A DNA stretch of 64,000 bases from assembly GCA_963691705.1 (NCBI GenBank), contig OY829541.1:52286377-52350376 (forward strand), written 5' to 3'. Origin of the DNA: Viola odorata (lineage: Eukaryota; Streptophyta; Magnoliopsida; Malpighiales; Violaceae). Below the pieces are notes generated by a model. It did no database searches. It had not been told where the DNA came from and worked only from the letters and a program-made list of their open reading frames with translations. Made by a program: the position numbers and the translations under genes. Positions 11,617 to 23,172 of the stretch are shown in pieces (the stretch's first letter is position 1; every line of letters begins with the position of its first letter).

Positions 11617-13084
11617 CAACTCCCTACGTACTGCTTCTCTTTGTGCTCTAGGTCTACTAATTGGCCTATCTATGTAATTAGAAGAGTATGGGTATGGGTT
11701 GGTTCAAATTGGTGATATCTATGCTTATCGTATATCCAAATTCAATCCAATAATGTAGCATCATAAATGGAGTATATAATCAACTGAATGACATTGATGA
11801 GCCAACCTAATTAGCACTAGCTTGTAGGGTTACTGAACCGCATTAAGAGTTTATTTACTACCACCTTTTAGGCACATTTTTATGGTTTTCAAGTAAAGAT
11901 ATGAGATTAGGTTTTAGAGCAGTGTTATACATAAGTAGATCTACACCAGTTATTGGGTTCTACCTGCTCAATCCATGCTGGATTACATGGTGTCAAACAG
12001 ACATGTAGGACTAAAGTTTACAGACCTCCAAATATGCATACTTAAATGTCTTCAGGAAATTCAAGCAGTTAGTTGTTAAATTTAAAATGAGGTGCTGGAT
12101 TTTGTAAATATTGAAATTCAAGCACGAAAAAGTTAATATCCCAAAGACAAATAAATACATGATGAAAAAGTGAAGCAACTTGCAGATGTTCTGGTTTAGG
12201 TTCCACCATATGTTTGCCAAATTCCTGGCTATTAAATATGCAGCACCATATGTTAGACCATCTCATAAACATGCGTAGTTTCATCCAACTGTGCGAAGGT
12301 AGCCGTAAAAAAAGAAAAGTAATCAGAAGGAACAACTTAACTTCTCCCTAACCCTTAGTAGAGTCACCTAGACTAATATTTTCCTAGCACATAGGAACAA
12401 GTTACTTATGTCAAAATAATATTTCAAACACAGGCTTAGCCTGAGTATTGTATGAAGGAAACCAGATAAATACCATTCTTAAGGAAAACAAGAACAAGCT
12501 ATAAATCAAATAGAACTCCTACCAGTAGAAGCAGGTGCTAAGCTCTGATAGCGAACAACAAGCACTTCATCAATTGAAGATCTAATCTTGCTGTCACCCT
12601 TGCTATGCTCAATTTGCCGAACTCCATCACTTCAATAAAGAATTGTATGAAGTAATTAATACCAGATGAAGAAATCCTTAAAAACCCAGATGGAGAAATG
12701 AACAAAAAGAAGAGAAAGACAACCTTGGACAGCATTTCTGAGAGTGAGGAAACTGTGGCTGCAAACGATGAGGACGGCCGCTGTGTTCTCTTCTCCTTTC
12801 TCGCGTTCTCTCTAGATGCAAAAGGCAGCTGAGTCGTATGACAAGCAAAAGGTAGGTTTTAGACAGGGGTAATTTTGTAATAGGATAATTAATAATTAAA
12901 AAACTGATTGAATTCTACCACAATCTCACTTATTTGGACTAGAATTCTCACCTTCTTTAATTTTTCAGTTTCAATTCAGAGTGAATTGAATTCATTTTTA
13001 AAATATCATAACAATCACAAAATTTGTTATGATTTCAGTTTAAATGAACTGAATTCTATCTAAAATTTGATACCAATCAGGCCC

Positions 13085-16000
13085 TAAATGATTTCATTTA
13101 GAGTTGAAACTTAAATGAATTCTACTGTTTCGAATCACTTGGGATGTTTTTTAAAATTTTACCAAATATCCTCTAAACAATGAAGGAAACACGAATGAGC
13201 ATTGCTGCATTTGTGTGTTTTTTTTATTTTATCAAAACACTGCATGAATATATGAAAAAATGGGATACACCATAATTAAGGAGGCGATCTAACCCAACCC
13301 AATTAAATACAGAAAGTCTTCATCACTGAATAGCTCTCAGAAATTTACAGAACCCTTAACAGCTCTATTAGTCAATAAGTCAGCTAATAATTTGTTGCAC
13401 GATTCTTACCCAAATCGCACCTCTTGAGGTGCGAATTCATTCTGATTCCTGAGCTAAAATTTTGGAGTTGATTTCATGTAGAATTGAACTTTTATCATTA
13501 AAATTTATACCAATCATGAAATTTGCTTAAAAAGAATCCAATGAACTGAATCTTGTACCAGTTAGCATAACAAACAGGCTGTAAAAGAATTCTTAACATA
13601 GAGAATTAAAGTAATAAAGTCTAATAGAAAAACTATAACGTCTAACTTCAAAACAATAGAAAAAGAGGTGTACATACACTCAAATTTAAAAATAATAATA
13701 AATCCTAAAAATAATTATAAAAATACCTAAAAGTCCTAATCTTCCATTGCCGAATTTTGTCTATCTTTGATCAATTATATCGTTTATAGTATTGTTCTTA
13801 TGTATTAAAGGCTCCATATAAATATACCCAAAGTTTCGATGCGAATAAAGAGAGAGAAGTGATTAGCCTCTTGAAACATTTTCACCTTTTTTTAGGGTAA
13901 TAACCCCTTTATATCCCAAAGGTCGCCAACATCTATTGGTGCAAATTCTAAAGAATGCAGACACCTGGATGGCCTAAATCGTCTGCTTAATTGTTCCATA
14001 AGTTAAGCACTAGTCTCCTTTACCAATGCCTAAGGGGTTAAATAATTACGAAAAAACAAACAATACTTTTAGTAGACCCAATTAGAGGATGATGCATTAA
14101 ATAGATTTAGAAAGAAACTATATAGTCACACAATCTCACCATTTTCTCACAGAGAATGAACTATATATGGAGACCAATTCTTTGTGATCATATCAAGATG
14201 AGGAGAAAGGGTCTGCGCGCCTGCTTCGTACATTTTATTTTATTTTTATAGATTAACTAGAGATTTCGGTTTCGAGTTCTAGGTACGTGTATGATATATG
14301 CATGCAGTTGCGTTAAAATTTACGGAGAGAAAATTTTGTCTTCATTCGTGCTCCTATCTGATTCGAATTCATGATAGTTTACGACCTAATAACAAAATTT
14401 CACTTTTTCTCTCCGTGACGACCAAATCTCTTTTAACCTCAAATTAAATGAATAAAACTTAATTAAACATAACAACTCTTTATTTAAATTAGCTATAACG
14501 TATCATTTCATTATTTTGTGAGGATAAAAAACGAGAGTTATTTTTTTATAAATGAAGGTTGGATTCGAACTCCAGTAACATAATTAATACGAATTAATTG
14601 TACTTTCAATTAACGTTGCCAATTAATTTTGTTTTCCACTTCCACCAATACGACACAAACACATGGCCTTTAAACCATTTAATTTCTTTTGAAAAATGCA
14701 TCATCAATTGTGCAAATGCATATTGGTATATGTCGCTTTAGTAATCTTCACTTCACTACCAAAAATATCTTGTCATTAAATAGTGAAAATGATGGGCATG
14801 TAGTTGCGAACTTAATTTATAATTCTAATTTTTTTCCAAAGTTAGAACAATTTTTCTTCTCGAGTCTCTTCGACCCACATGGCACCATACCTACAAGAAC
14901 AAGGACTAGTATTTGGTATTGGTGTCAAGTGTTGAATTGGATTGGTGGGCCTATTGAATATTGTTTAATTATTTGATTTGATTTCACTTTCTGAAACTTG
15001 ATCACTACGTACGTCCGTATCTATCAAATTGTATCATGAATACTATTTTTATTCAGGTCATAAATTCGTGCATGAAAATAAGGTAAATTATAAGGGAGGT
15101 GAACAACAATATTAATCTTTATATTTTAAAAAAAGACAGAAAAAATATTCTAAAACTACAGATATTGAATTGAGATAATTGGACTCGTTCAATATAGAAT
15201 CGGATATACTAATCGTGAGATATTTTCTTCCTCTTCTAATAATTGATTATGAGATCCAACATGAAATGTAAGTAAGATCAATATGGACTCTACCTAGCTG
15301 AGTCGTTGTGTGTTTTCAACTCTTGTAATTAAGATCGACCTTTATGGAGTTGTTTGCATAAATTTATATCTAATGCTTCCAAGTTCCAAGCAATTGGAGT
15401 GATAGCACAAGCGGTTCGCTAAAATGTAGTTTTTATTGATTCGCGCATTCTTAAATAACAATTGAATCAAACAGTATATAAAAAGATTACACGATATAAA
15501 TAATAAAACCGAGTCCATGTCCATATATACTTCTAGAGGAGTTTTAAAGTTTTACAATAGGAACTCACTCTCATTTTTGCATTTGGAACAAAGACAAATT
15601 TTCTTTTGGTCCTATATCCTATAAACAATTTTTTGTCGGGATTAATTTATAAATTTAGGTATGTCCCTTCCAATAATGGAAACCAAATCTACTAAACTAA
15701 AAGTGACTCATGTGATGTCATGAATTTAGGCAAAATTTGCGTTCAATCTAAACATGATAAGGACTTTGATATTGATCGTTAAAAAATTGTGCTTGCCTTA
15801 TTCAGTAGTAATGCAAGGTTGGCGCATTCCCTACATGCATTGATTGAGCATAAGCAATCAATCAAAAATCGACAGATCGAACCAAAGAGAATAATTTCAA
15901 ACCCTAGTCTCCATAAATTACTTTATTTTAGATTAATTAAGTTTCTAGACTAGCATAGAGTTTATGACACGTGTTGATGCTACACCCTAAAGTTTGAACT

Positions 16001-16847
16001 GCTGATTAGGTCTGAATGCTAGATTAGGTTCATACAACTTTCCCAAAGTAAGGAATTCTAGTTATATCTAGAAGGAACAGTTCCTTTTTCTTCGTTCTAC
16101 AATATCTTGATCGGATGCATTATGCAATGCAAGTATATATACTTGTTTTGTCTATAGATATTTTTAATTTTTAAGTTCGAGATGTTTACCAAAACAATAT
16201 ACATTATCTAGTTCGTTTAATGGTTATACAATTGTCCTTCAATTTAAACTAGATTAACTTACCACTGTAATTAGACTAGTAACAAATGAAAGTGTCAAAA
16301 CTAATCATCGATAAAATCGCAAGTCAACATGTAACATTACGAACAAAAATCATATATACCAAAAAAAAGAGAAGAAAAAACAGCAACTAGAAGAGTGTTT
16401 CTACGCTGGTAATGCCAATTTAGATTTTACATTCCCTCTGGTAAATGATACTCCATCATTAACGGTTTCCATCACTTGTGAGTAAATGAAAACTTCGCCA
16501 TGACATTTACGAAATAATGTAGAATTTTCTTTCACAAGAATGTACGTGATGGAATTATACACAATGCTCTACGTATGATGATCAGACAAGACCATGGTCA
16601 AATCAATTAAATTACACTATCACTTTATTTAACTCATTTAAATATACCAATTAAATTGTACTATGAATCCCTCTTGGCTTAGGGCATAGAGAATGCGCCT
16701 CAAGAGCTGTTTATTCATGAAAACTAACATTTGGTTGAATTAACTTAGAAAATGACCAGGGATTATTATTACTTATTTTTCCCATAGAAGTACAGGCCAA
16801 ACTAAAATACACCAAATATCAGCAAGAAAATAGACAAACAAAGCTGT
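13085..16847. other. AT-rich intergenic DNA, no gene recognised
   Basis: Scattered short frames only. The part next to the PIF element (13085-13560) has further ATGAATTC-like words, possibly decayed relatives of the element. No tRNA, rRNA or complete transposon was recognised in the rest. Confidence 0.55.
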
Positions 16848-19139
16848 TCAGAGCCTAGATGATCCAATTGGGTGGTGGACAACAATGCTGTTATAGGCAT
16901 TCAAGGTCAGAAAATCATCAAGCGTTGCCGTTGTGCATTGGCGGGTGAAAATCCTGCAAGCCTCTTTGTACATTCCCTTCTTGAACTTCTCTTTCCCCAC
17001 TTCCCTTTCAATCCTAGCCATCTCTTCATCCACAACTCTACCAAACATATCCAAATTCACCTTCAGTCCAAGTTCATCACCATCCAATTCCACTCCATAC
17101 TTCAGCCACTGCCAGTTCTGAACTCGGCTGATCTCTGCGGTAGCGGCATCTTCCATCAGGTTGTAGAGAGGGACTGATCCTGATCCTGTGAGCCAAGCTG
17201 CCAGGTACTGGATTCCTACGCGGGTGTTCAGGCGAAGACCATCCATTGTTCGCACTCCTCTAGGTTTCTGTATGAGATCATCTTCGGTTATGTTCGCAGC
17301 ATCGTCTCGTTTCATGGCCTGGATTTGGTTGGGGGAGTTTCCCATGTTGTTTGTGAAGACTTCCATGCAGGGTGGGATGAGTCCAGGGTGAGCTGCCCAA
17401 GTGCCATCATGTCCTGCCTTTACCTCCCTTAGCTTATCCTTTCTGACAAGTTCTAGCGCAACCTCGTTGGCTTTAGGATCGTCCCTAATTGGGATCTGAG
17501 CTGCCTGTTCAACAATCAACACAAATTTTTTAAGCAGAAAGTTACAGAAACACCACTAAATTGATCTAAAGGTTGAGAAATGAACAGCAGTACCATTCCG
17601 CCCATGGCATGTACCCCTCGCCTATGGCAAGTCCAGATGAGGAGGTCCGAGTAACTCTTCATGAAATGTTGAGTCATTCCAACTAGAACCCTGTCCGGTA
17701 AGATGCGATCCGGGTGACCCTGGAATGTCTTGACATAGCTGAAAATGTAATCCCATCTTCCGCAGTTCAAGCCAACAGAATGATCCCTGAGCTCATACAG
17801 GATTTCATTCATTTGGAACACAGCAGGAATTGTTTCGATCAGAACAGTAGCCCTTACGCTTCCTCTTTCAATTCCTGCCATCTTCTCCGCTTTCTCGAAC
17901 ACACAGTTCCACATTTTAGCCTCCCTGCCAATGAGAAATGCCATATCAAAACTTTTCTTTAACACAAAAATGCAATCACCATGTCTGATCCACTGTTTGG
18001 AATAAAGATTTTTCACCTTGAGTGCTCCATTTTGGGGAGATAGAAGAAAGGCCCGAACCCTTCCCCTTGATTCTTGCGAAATGCAGCATGGTTATGGAAG
18101 AAGTAAAGGCCAAAGTCCACAAGGCAACCAGTTGCGGGCACACCATCAATGAGAATGTGAGACTCAGGTAGGTGCCAGCCACGAGGACGAACAAACAACT
18201 TAGCAGTCTGATTATTGAGCTTGTAAACTCTATTCCTAGCCTTATCCTCGTATGTTATTGTCCCATTAACAGCATCCCTTAGGTTAACTTGTCCTCTCAT
18301 CAGATTCTCCCAACTTGGGGAGAGTGCATCCTCAAAATCAGCCTAGCAAAATCAACTAAATTATCTCAACTCCCACAGTACTAAAAGAACCCTAAAATCA
18401 GAAACATTCACAAAATTCTTGCATAAATTTTGGGACAAATTATATCAGCAAAGCAATTCGAAAATCAGCCTACCAAGAACAACTAAAATCGAAACAATGT
18501 GAAAAGAATTCTGGCACCAATTCTCTCAGTGAAAACACATCATGAAAGCAATTTTGTTATAAGATTCTGGCACCAACTTTTGGACAAATTATATCATCAG
18601 AGCAATTCCAAAATCAGCCTACCAAGAACAACTAAAATCTCAACTTCTGGAAACTACAACAAAGCAATCAGGTCACCCAATTTCTAGTACTTCTTAGAAC
18701 TAATTAGCAAGTACTAAACATTTTGAATTCAAACAAGTTGAGTAAAAATACTGACCATGAAAACTTTAGCTCCAGAATTGAGTGCATTAATGACCATTTT
18801 CCTCTCAACAGGGCCAGTGATTTCCACTCTCCGATCAGCAACAGCAGGAGGGACAGGTGCGCAGGTCCAATCACTCTCTCTAACATACCGAGTAGCTGGG
18901 TCAAAACCAGGCAAGCCCCCATCGTTGTGCCTCCTTTTCGCTTCCCTCCTGCACTCCATTGCATAGCTGACCCTGTTCCTGAACTCCCTCTGCAAATCCG
19001 CAACGAATTGCACCGCATCTTTGGTCAGAATCTTAGCAAAATCTTCATCGTATCGGCCCCTAATGTCAACCCCATCGGGCAAATTGTACCCACCCTTCTT
19101 GTTCAGGGCAGAGTAACCATAATATCCAAGACCCATCAT
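16848..19139 (-). CDS. MLS: Malate synthase, glyoxysomal/peroxisomal
   Basis: Four exons: 19139-18756, 18342-18017, 17924-17594 and 17504-16848. They total 1,698 nt (565 residues), the normal size for plant malate synthase. The enzyme condenses glyoxylate with acetyl-CoA to give malate in the glyoxylate cycle of oil-storing seedlings and senescing tissue. The family signature [17 protein letters not shown] is present at about residues 282-298. [11 protein letters not shown] opens exon 2 and [10 protein letters not shown] lies in exon 3. The C-terminus is SSRL, ending in the peroxisomal targeting signal SRL. No disruption was seen. It is transcribed divergently from the CDKG gene, with a hAT-like MITE about 340 bp upstream of its ATG. 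Intron 1 has duplicated copies of its own 3' splice site. Confidence 0.96.
18343..18640 (-). repeat. Triplicated acceptor-region repeat in malate synthase intron 1
   Basis: The true 3' splice site of intron 1 (AG at 18344-18343 on the minus strand, followed by GCTGATTTTG) is copied twice further upstream in the intron. The same AG|GCTGATTTTG junction occurs at 18471/18470 and 18620/18619. The spacings are 127 and 149 bp, and the surrounding tens of bases are also similar. Confidence 0.75.
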
Positions 19140-19475
19140 TTTTTTGGGTTAAAAGTTTGTACCTTTTGGTTTGTTTCTTGAAGGACGAAGAAAGGAAAGA
19201 TATGGTATGCAAAATGGGAATGGATAGATGTAGAAGGCATTATCGGTATGGAGTAATTTATAGAGAGGGATTTATGTGCGTAATGGAGTGTGAGGTGTGA
19301 CAAAAGTTTGTTGATAAAAATGGAGGATTCTGGTTTGGGTTTTTGTGCCCTGCCTCGGGAGGTGAAATTTGTAGGATATGGGTAGGAATTTGATGTTATC
19401 TTGATCAAAGTTTTTCAGAAGATGGGCGTAAACCAGGCAAGCAGGTCTTGTGCGCAATTATTTGGGACATGTTAC

Positions 19476-19978
19476 TACGGTTGACAATGAGCGGGTAAGG
19501 CACTGTCCATACCCGCACTCGCACCCGCAAATTTACGGGTAATTCATACCCGCACCTGCACCCATACGGAGCGGGTAAGAAAAGACAAATTGTACCCGCG
19601 AATTACCCGCGGATACTCGCAAATTTCTTAATTTAAATCTCATGTCTCCTAATGCATACAAATCTGAGATCATGGCTTATCATCCCTGCTGGTTGGTTGC
19701 TGGTTGACTCAACAACATCATCATCAGTACAATTTTATACCATAAAAAGAATAAAATGCTCCAACCCATTTTTATTTACTTACTATATATTTTGTGGGTA
19801 TTTATACCCGCATTTTGTGGGTATTCAGTGCGGGTATTAGAGCGGGTAAACACTATCTATACCCGCATCCATACCCGCACTTTACTGGTGCGGGTAAATC
19901 CATACCCGCAAAATACCCATAAACTGCAAGTAATATCCACCCGTAATTGCGTACCCGCGGGCGGAAATTGCCAACCTA
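19476..19978. mobile_element. hAT-like MITE with GCGGGTA-type internal repeats
   Basis: The element is flanked by the direct repeat CATGTTAC (19468-19475 and 19979-19986); including the preceding A, 9 bp match. Its ends read TACGGTTGACAAT and, from the right, TAGGTTGGCAAT, similar terminal repeats with one indel. The interior near both ends is packed with GCGGGTA and TACCCGC words able to form a hairpin. At 503 bp it has no coding capacity. It sits in the shared upstream region of malate synthase and CDKG. Confidence 0.75.
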
Positions 19979-19986
19979 CATGTTAC

Positions 19987-20863
19987 CACTAGTCTAGCGG
20001 TGGTGGTGAATAAGAAAGTATGGAAGAAGGAGCTGATAACTTGAATTGAAACATTTGTTTATTTTTTTTACCCAAAAAAAATTGAAATTATCCATTAGAA
20101 TTGTTAAATAACAAAAAGTATTAGTTCACATTTAATTTTTTAAAATTGGGCCAAGGTAAAATTCAAGCCTGACCCATCAAAGTTCCATATAGAGTTCGGA
20201 ATGGGCTCTGAACATCTCCTAGTATGAAAAAGAAGTGAGGCCTAACGTTTCAAACCATGCTGTGAGCTATGCTACAAAATCCATCAAAAGCCCAATAAAC
20301 ATTACATTAAAATAATAATAAATAATAAATAAAGGGGCGGCGCATAACCGACCAAGAGGTCCAAACACATGGAATTGTTATAAAAATATTCGAATCCATT
20401 TCCCACCAGACGTAGCCGTCTCAAACAAAACGCGTAAATTCCAAATCAACCACGTGAAGCATCCAAGCAACGACCAAGGCAAGGAAAAAAAACCCAAACA
20501 AAACCTAAATCTCTATCGGCCATCATCGTCTTCTTCCTTCTTTTCACCCCCGGTTCTTATCCGCGTGTCTGTTTCTTCGTCTCCGGTAAGATTTTTCATT
20601 ACCTGTGTGACTTCCCCGAGGAGAGAGCCCATTCGTACCTAGAGTTCATACTCTTCTAGGGTTTTGACAGATTGTTTTTTCTTTGCAAAATTCAACAGCG
20701 CTTTTGTATTTTTGGCTTTTAAGTCTGTTTGTTTTCTAGAACTTGTGATTTTTTTCAAGCAAGGGGAATTTTTTTTCCGGATAGGTTGTCTTGTTTCGCT
20801 TGTTATTGTAATTTGTGCTCGTTGTACGGGTGGTTTACTCTTTTTGTTCTGGTTCTTAATAAT
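19987..20863 (+). promoter_or_regulatory. Upstream region and probable 5'UTR of the CDKG gene
   Basis: No coding gene is seen. A pyrimidine-rich leader (about 20510-20585) is followed by CCG|GTAAGATT, a good splice donor near 20586, so a 5'UTR intron is likely. A possible acceptor is GGATAG near 20783. The translation start at 20864 is the ATG that begins MAAGQ. Confidence 0.45.
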
Positions 20864-23172
20864 ATGGCGGCAGGACAGCTTGTTGTGCCAAGGAGAAGGG
20901 GTATTGTTGGTGGTGGGGATGTTGGTTTTGATAATCCTCGAAGAGATTTTGATCCTTATTATAGGAATGGGAAAAATGGTTATCATGGTTCTTCAAGGGT
21001 GCCTCCCCTCTTTGAGATTAGGCGTAATGGGTTTAGTTGCGGGATGGAAGAGCGAGGGGACGGCCGAGAACCTTCTCCAAAGTTGGAGGATGGGGAGATT
21101 GCTGTGTGTGATGACGAGAAGGGACCTGAGTTGCAACCAAAGAAAAGGAAGTTATCACCGATTTTATGGGATGTGGAGGAGAAAAAAGTCAGGGTTTCAT
21201 CGAAGAATAGGGTTTATCCTACCAGTACCACGCGGTCTTCTCCTCCTTGCCACCCCCAGACTGTTGCTGTACTGAATGAGAATTCAGCTCAAGCATTGGT
21301 TGATGATACTGGGTTGGAGTCTCCTGTAATTATGTCCCTTTTGTCGCCACAGGATGACCAAGAACATGGCCAAGTGGAGGAGGCACAGGAGGAGGAGGTT
21401 GCTGAAGTGCGAAACATATCACTGTCACGGTGGGCATCTGAAAGTGATTCACCGAGGGACGTGGCTGTGTTTCATGATGATGTCTCTGTAGGATCCGTGG
21501 GCCGGATAAAGTCCACCTCTGGGTCTGATGAAACAGATCACAGTGGTGGTTCAACATGTAAAGATGATTCTCAAAGGGAGGCTGAGAAGGATCTCATGGA
21601 CATTGATGTGCAAGGTGAAAGCATCGGTGTTGAGCATATTGATTCTGGTGATGATACTCCTCAGATGCTGTCTGATGATGATATGAATGGGGATACCGAA
21701 GGCAATTTGAATATGCTCCATGGGTGTAGAGAGGTGGATGAGTATGAGAGGCTTAATGAAATTAATGAAGGTACTTATGGTAAAGTGTACAGAGCCAGAG
21801 ACAAGAAGACGGGGGAAATTGTGGCATTGAAGAAGGTGAAGATGGATGCTGGAGGTAGTAAAAACTTGGAAGAATATGGTTTCCCTATAACATCATTGAG
21901 GGAAATTAACATTCTGTTGTCAATGAAACATCCTTCAATTGTAAATGTTAAAGGAGTTGTCACTGGGGCACGAGATAGTGTTTTTATGGTGATGGAATGC
22001 ATGGAACATGATCTCAAGGATCTGATGCAGGTTATGAAGCAGCCTTTCAGTACAAGTGAAGTCAAATGCTTAATGTTACAATTGTTGGAAGGTGTCAAAT
22101 TTCTTCATGATAACTGGGTGCTGCATAGGGACTTGAAGACATCCAACCTTCTATTTAACAACAAAGGGGACCTTAAAATTTGTGACTTTGGGATGTCACG
22201 CCGGTATAGTAGTCCTCTGAAAACATACACATCTCTGGTGGTTACTTTGTGGTACAGGTAATTCTTCAATATTAGATATGCATCATGTTTACATATTAGC
22301 CTTATCATTATGACTTTGGTTTTCATGTGATTTTATGGATCAAAATACATAAGTTTCCAAGCTTATGCTCTATATTGTGTCATACGCAGGGCTCCTGAAC
22401 TCCTGCTTGGATCAAAACGATACTCAACAGCAATTGACATGTGGTCAGTGGGTTGTATTATGGCTGAACTCTTGACAAAGGATCCACTATTCAAAGGGAA
22501 ACGTGAACTTGATCAACTTGACAAGGTAACTTGTTATTGGTTTTGGTGTTGCATTTTGTGAATTTGTCCTCTCAGGTCTATTCTTTAGTGTACTCTTTGT
22601 AATTTTTATTTTTTGTGGAATCAAATGGTTGCAGATTTTCAGAATTCTTGGCACACCAAATGAGACAGTTTGGCCTGCATTTTCTAGATTTCCAGGAGCT
22701 AAAGCAAATTTTGTCAAGCAACCGTAAGTTTCATTCCTTTTTATTTACCCTATTTTCAGTTATTCTGCTTTCCAAATTATGTAGAATCTCTGGAGGATGC
22801 TACTCTAGTATCTCATGTACAGGTCATGTCTTTTTGCAGGTATAACCGGTTGCGGGAGAAGTTCCCCGCCACATATTTCACTGTATCTTCAGTCCTTTCT
22901 GACTCGGGATTTGACTTGTTAAGCAAGCTTCTTACTTATGACCCAGAGAAGGTAATTGTGATTCTCTTTGATTGCGTGACTCCAATTTCAATTCAGTTAC
23001 TGCCCCATGTTTACATGTCAGTGGTTTTTAAAAACTTATTAGTGCTTTATTGCTAATGCAGCGAATAACAGCAGATGAGGCTCTTAATCATGCTTGGTTC
23101 CGTGAGGTTCCTCTCCCCAAGTCAAAAGAGTTTATGCCCACTTTCCCCCCTCAATGTACGAAAAAAAGGTAA
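20864..23172 (+). CDS. CDKG: Cyclin-dependent kinase, CDKG/CDK11 type (PITSLRE kinase)
   Basis: Five exons: 20864-22257, 22390-22525, 22635-22723, 22840-22951 and 23062-23172. They total 1,842 nt (613 residues). A long, charged, probably disordered N-terminus (to about residue 293) precedes a kinase domain. That domain has the glycine loop EGTYGKVY (about 302-309), catalytic lysine in VALKK, the diagnostic PITSLRE helix (341-347), HRDLKTSN (about 421-428), DFG (441-443) and the activation segment [14 protein letters not shown]. Family members act with cyclin L in transcription and pre-mRNA splicing, including meiotic and temperature-dependent splicing in Arabidopsis (established for CDKG1/2). 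Upstream ATGs exist in the leader; MAAGQ was chosen because the sequence before it is not protein-like. The C-terminus stops soon after the kinase domain. Confidence 0.93.

Larger units (their letters stand above)
8066..13084 (-). mobile_element. PIF/Harbinger transposon, apparently complete
   Basis: The left end begins GGGGGTGTTTGGTATCAAA and the reverse-complemented right end begins GGGCCTGATTGGTATCAAA, giving imperfect terminal repeats that continue for about 30 bp. The flanks are TTA (8063-8065) on the left and TAA (13085-13087) on the right. PIF/Harbinger elements duplicate a 3-bp TWA, so one flank may have mutated. AT-rich AATTCAATT-type subterminal repeats follow each end. Inside, both on the minus strand, are a DDE_4-type transposase gene and a MYB/SANT-domain gene, the two-gene set expected of an autonomous element. 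About 1 kb at the left and 1.4 kb at the right are non-coding. Confidence 0.85.

Noticed and set aside
12011..12735. Minus-strand frames in the right arm of the PIF element as possible extra transposon genes
   Set aside because: Hydrophobic, short and overlapping; none aligns with known PIF/Harbinger proteins.
14555..14580. GGTTGGATTCGAACTCC as part of a tRNA T-arm
   Set aside because: No acceptor, D-arm or anticodon stem could be matched around it.
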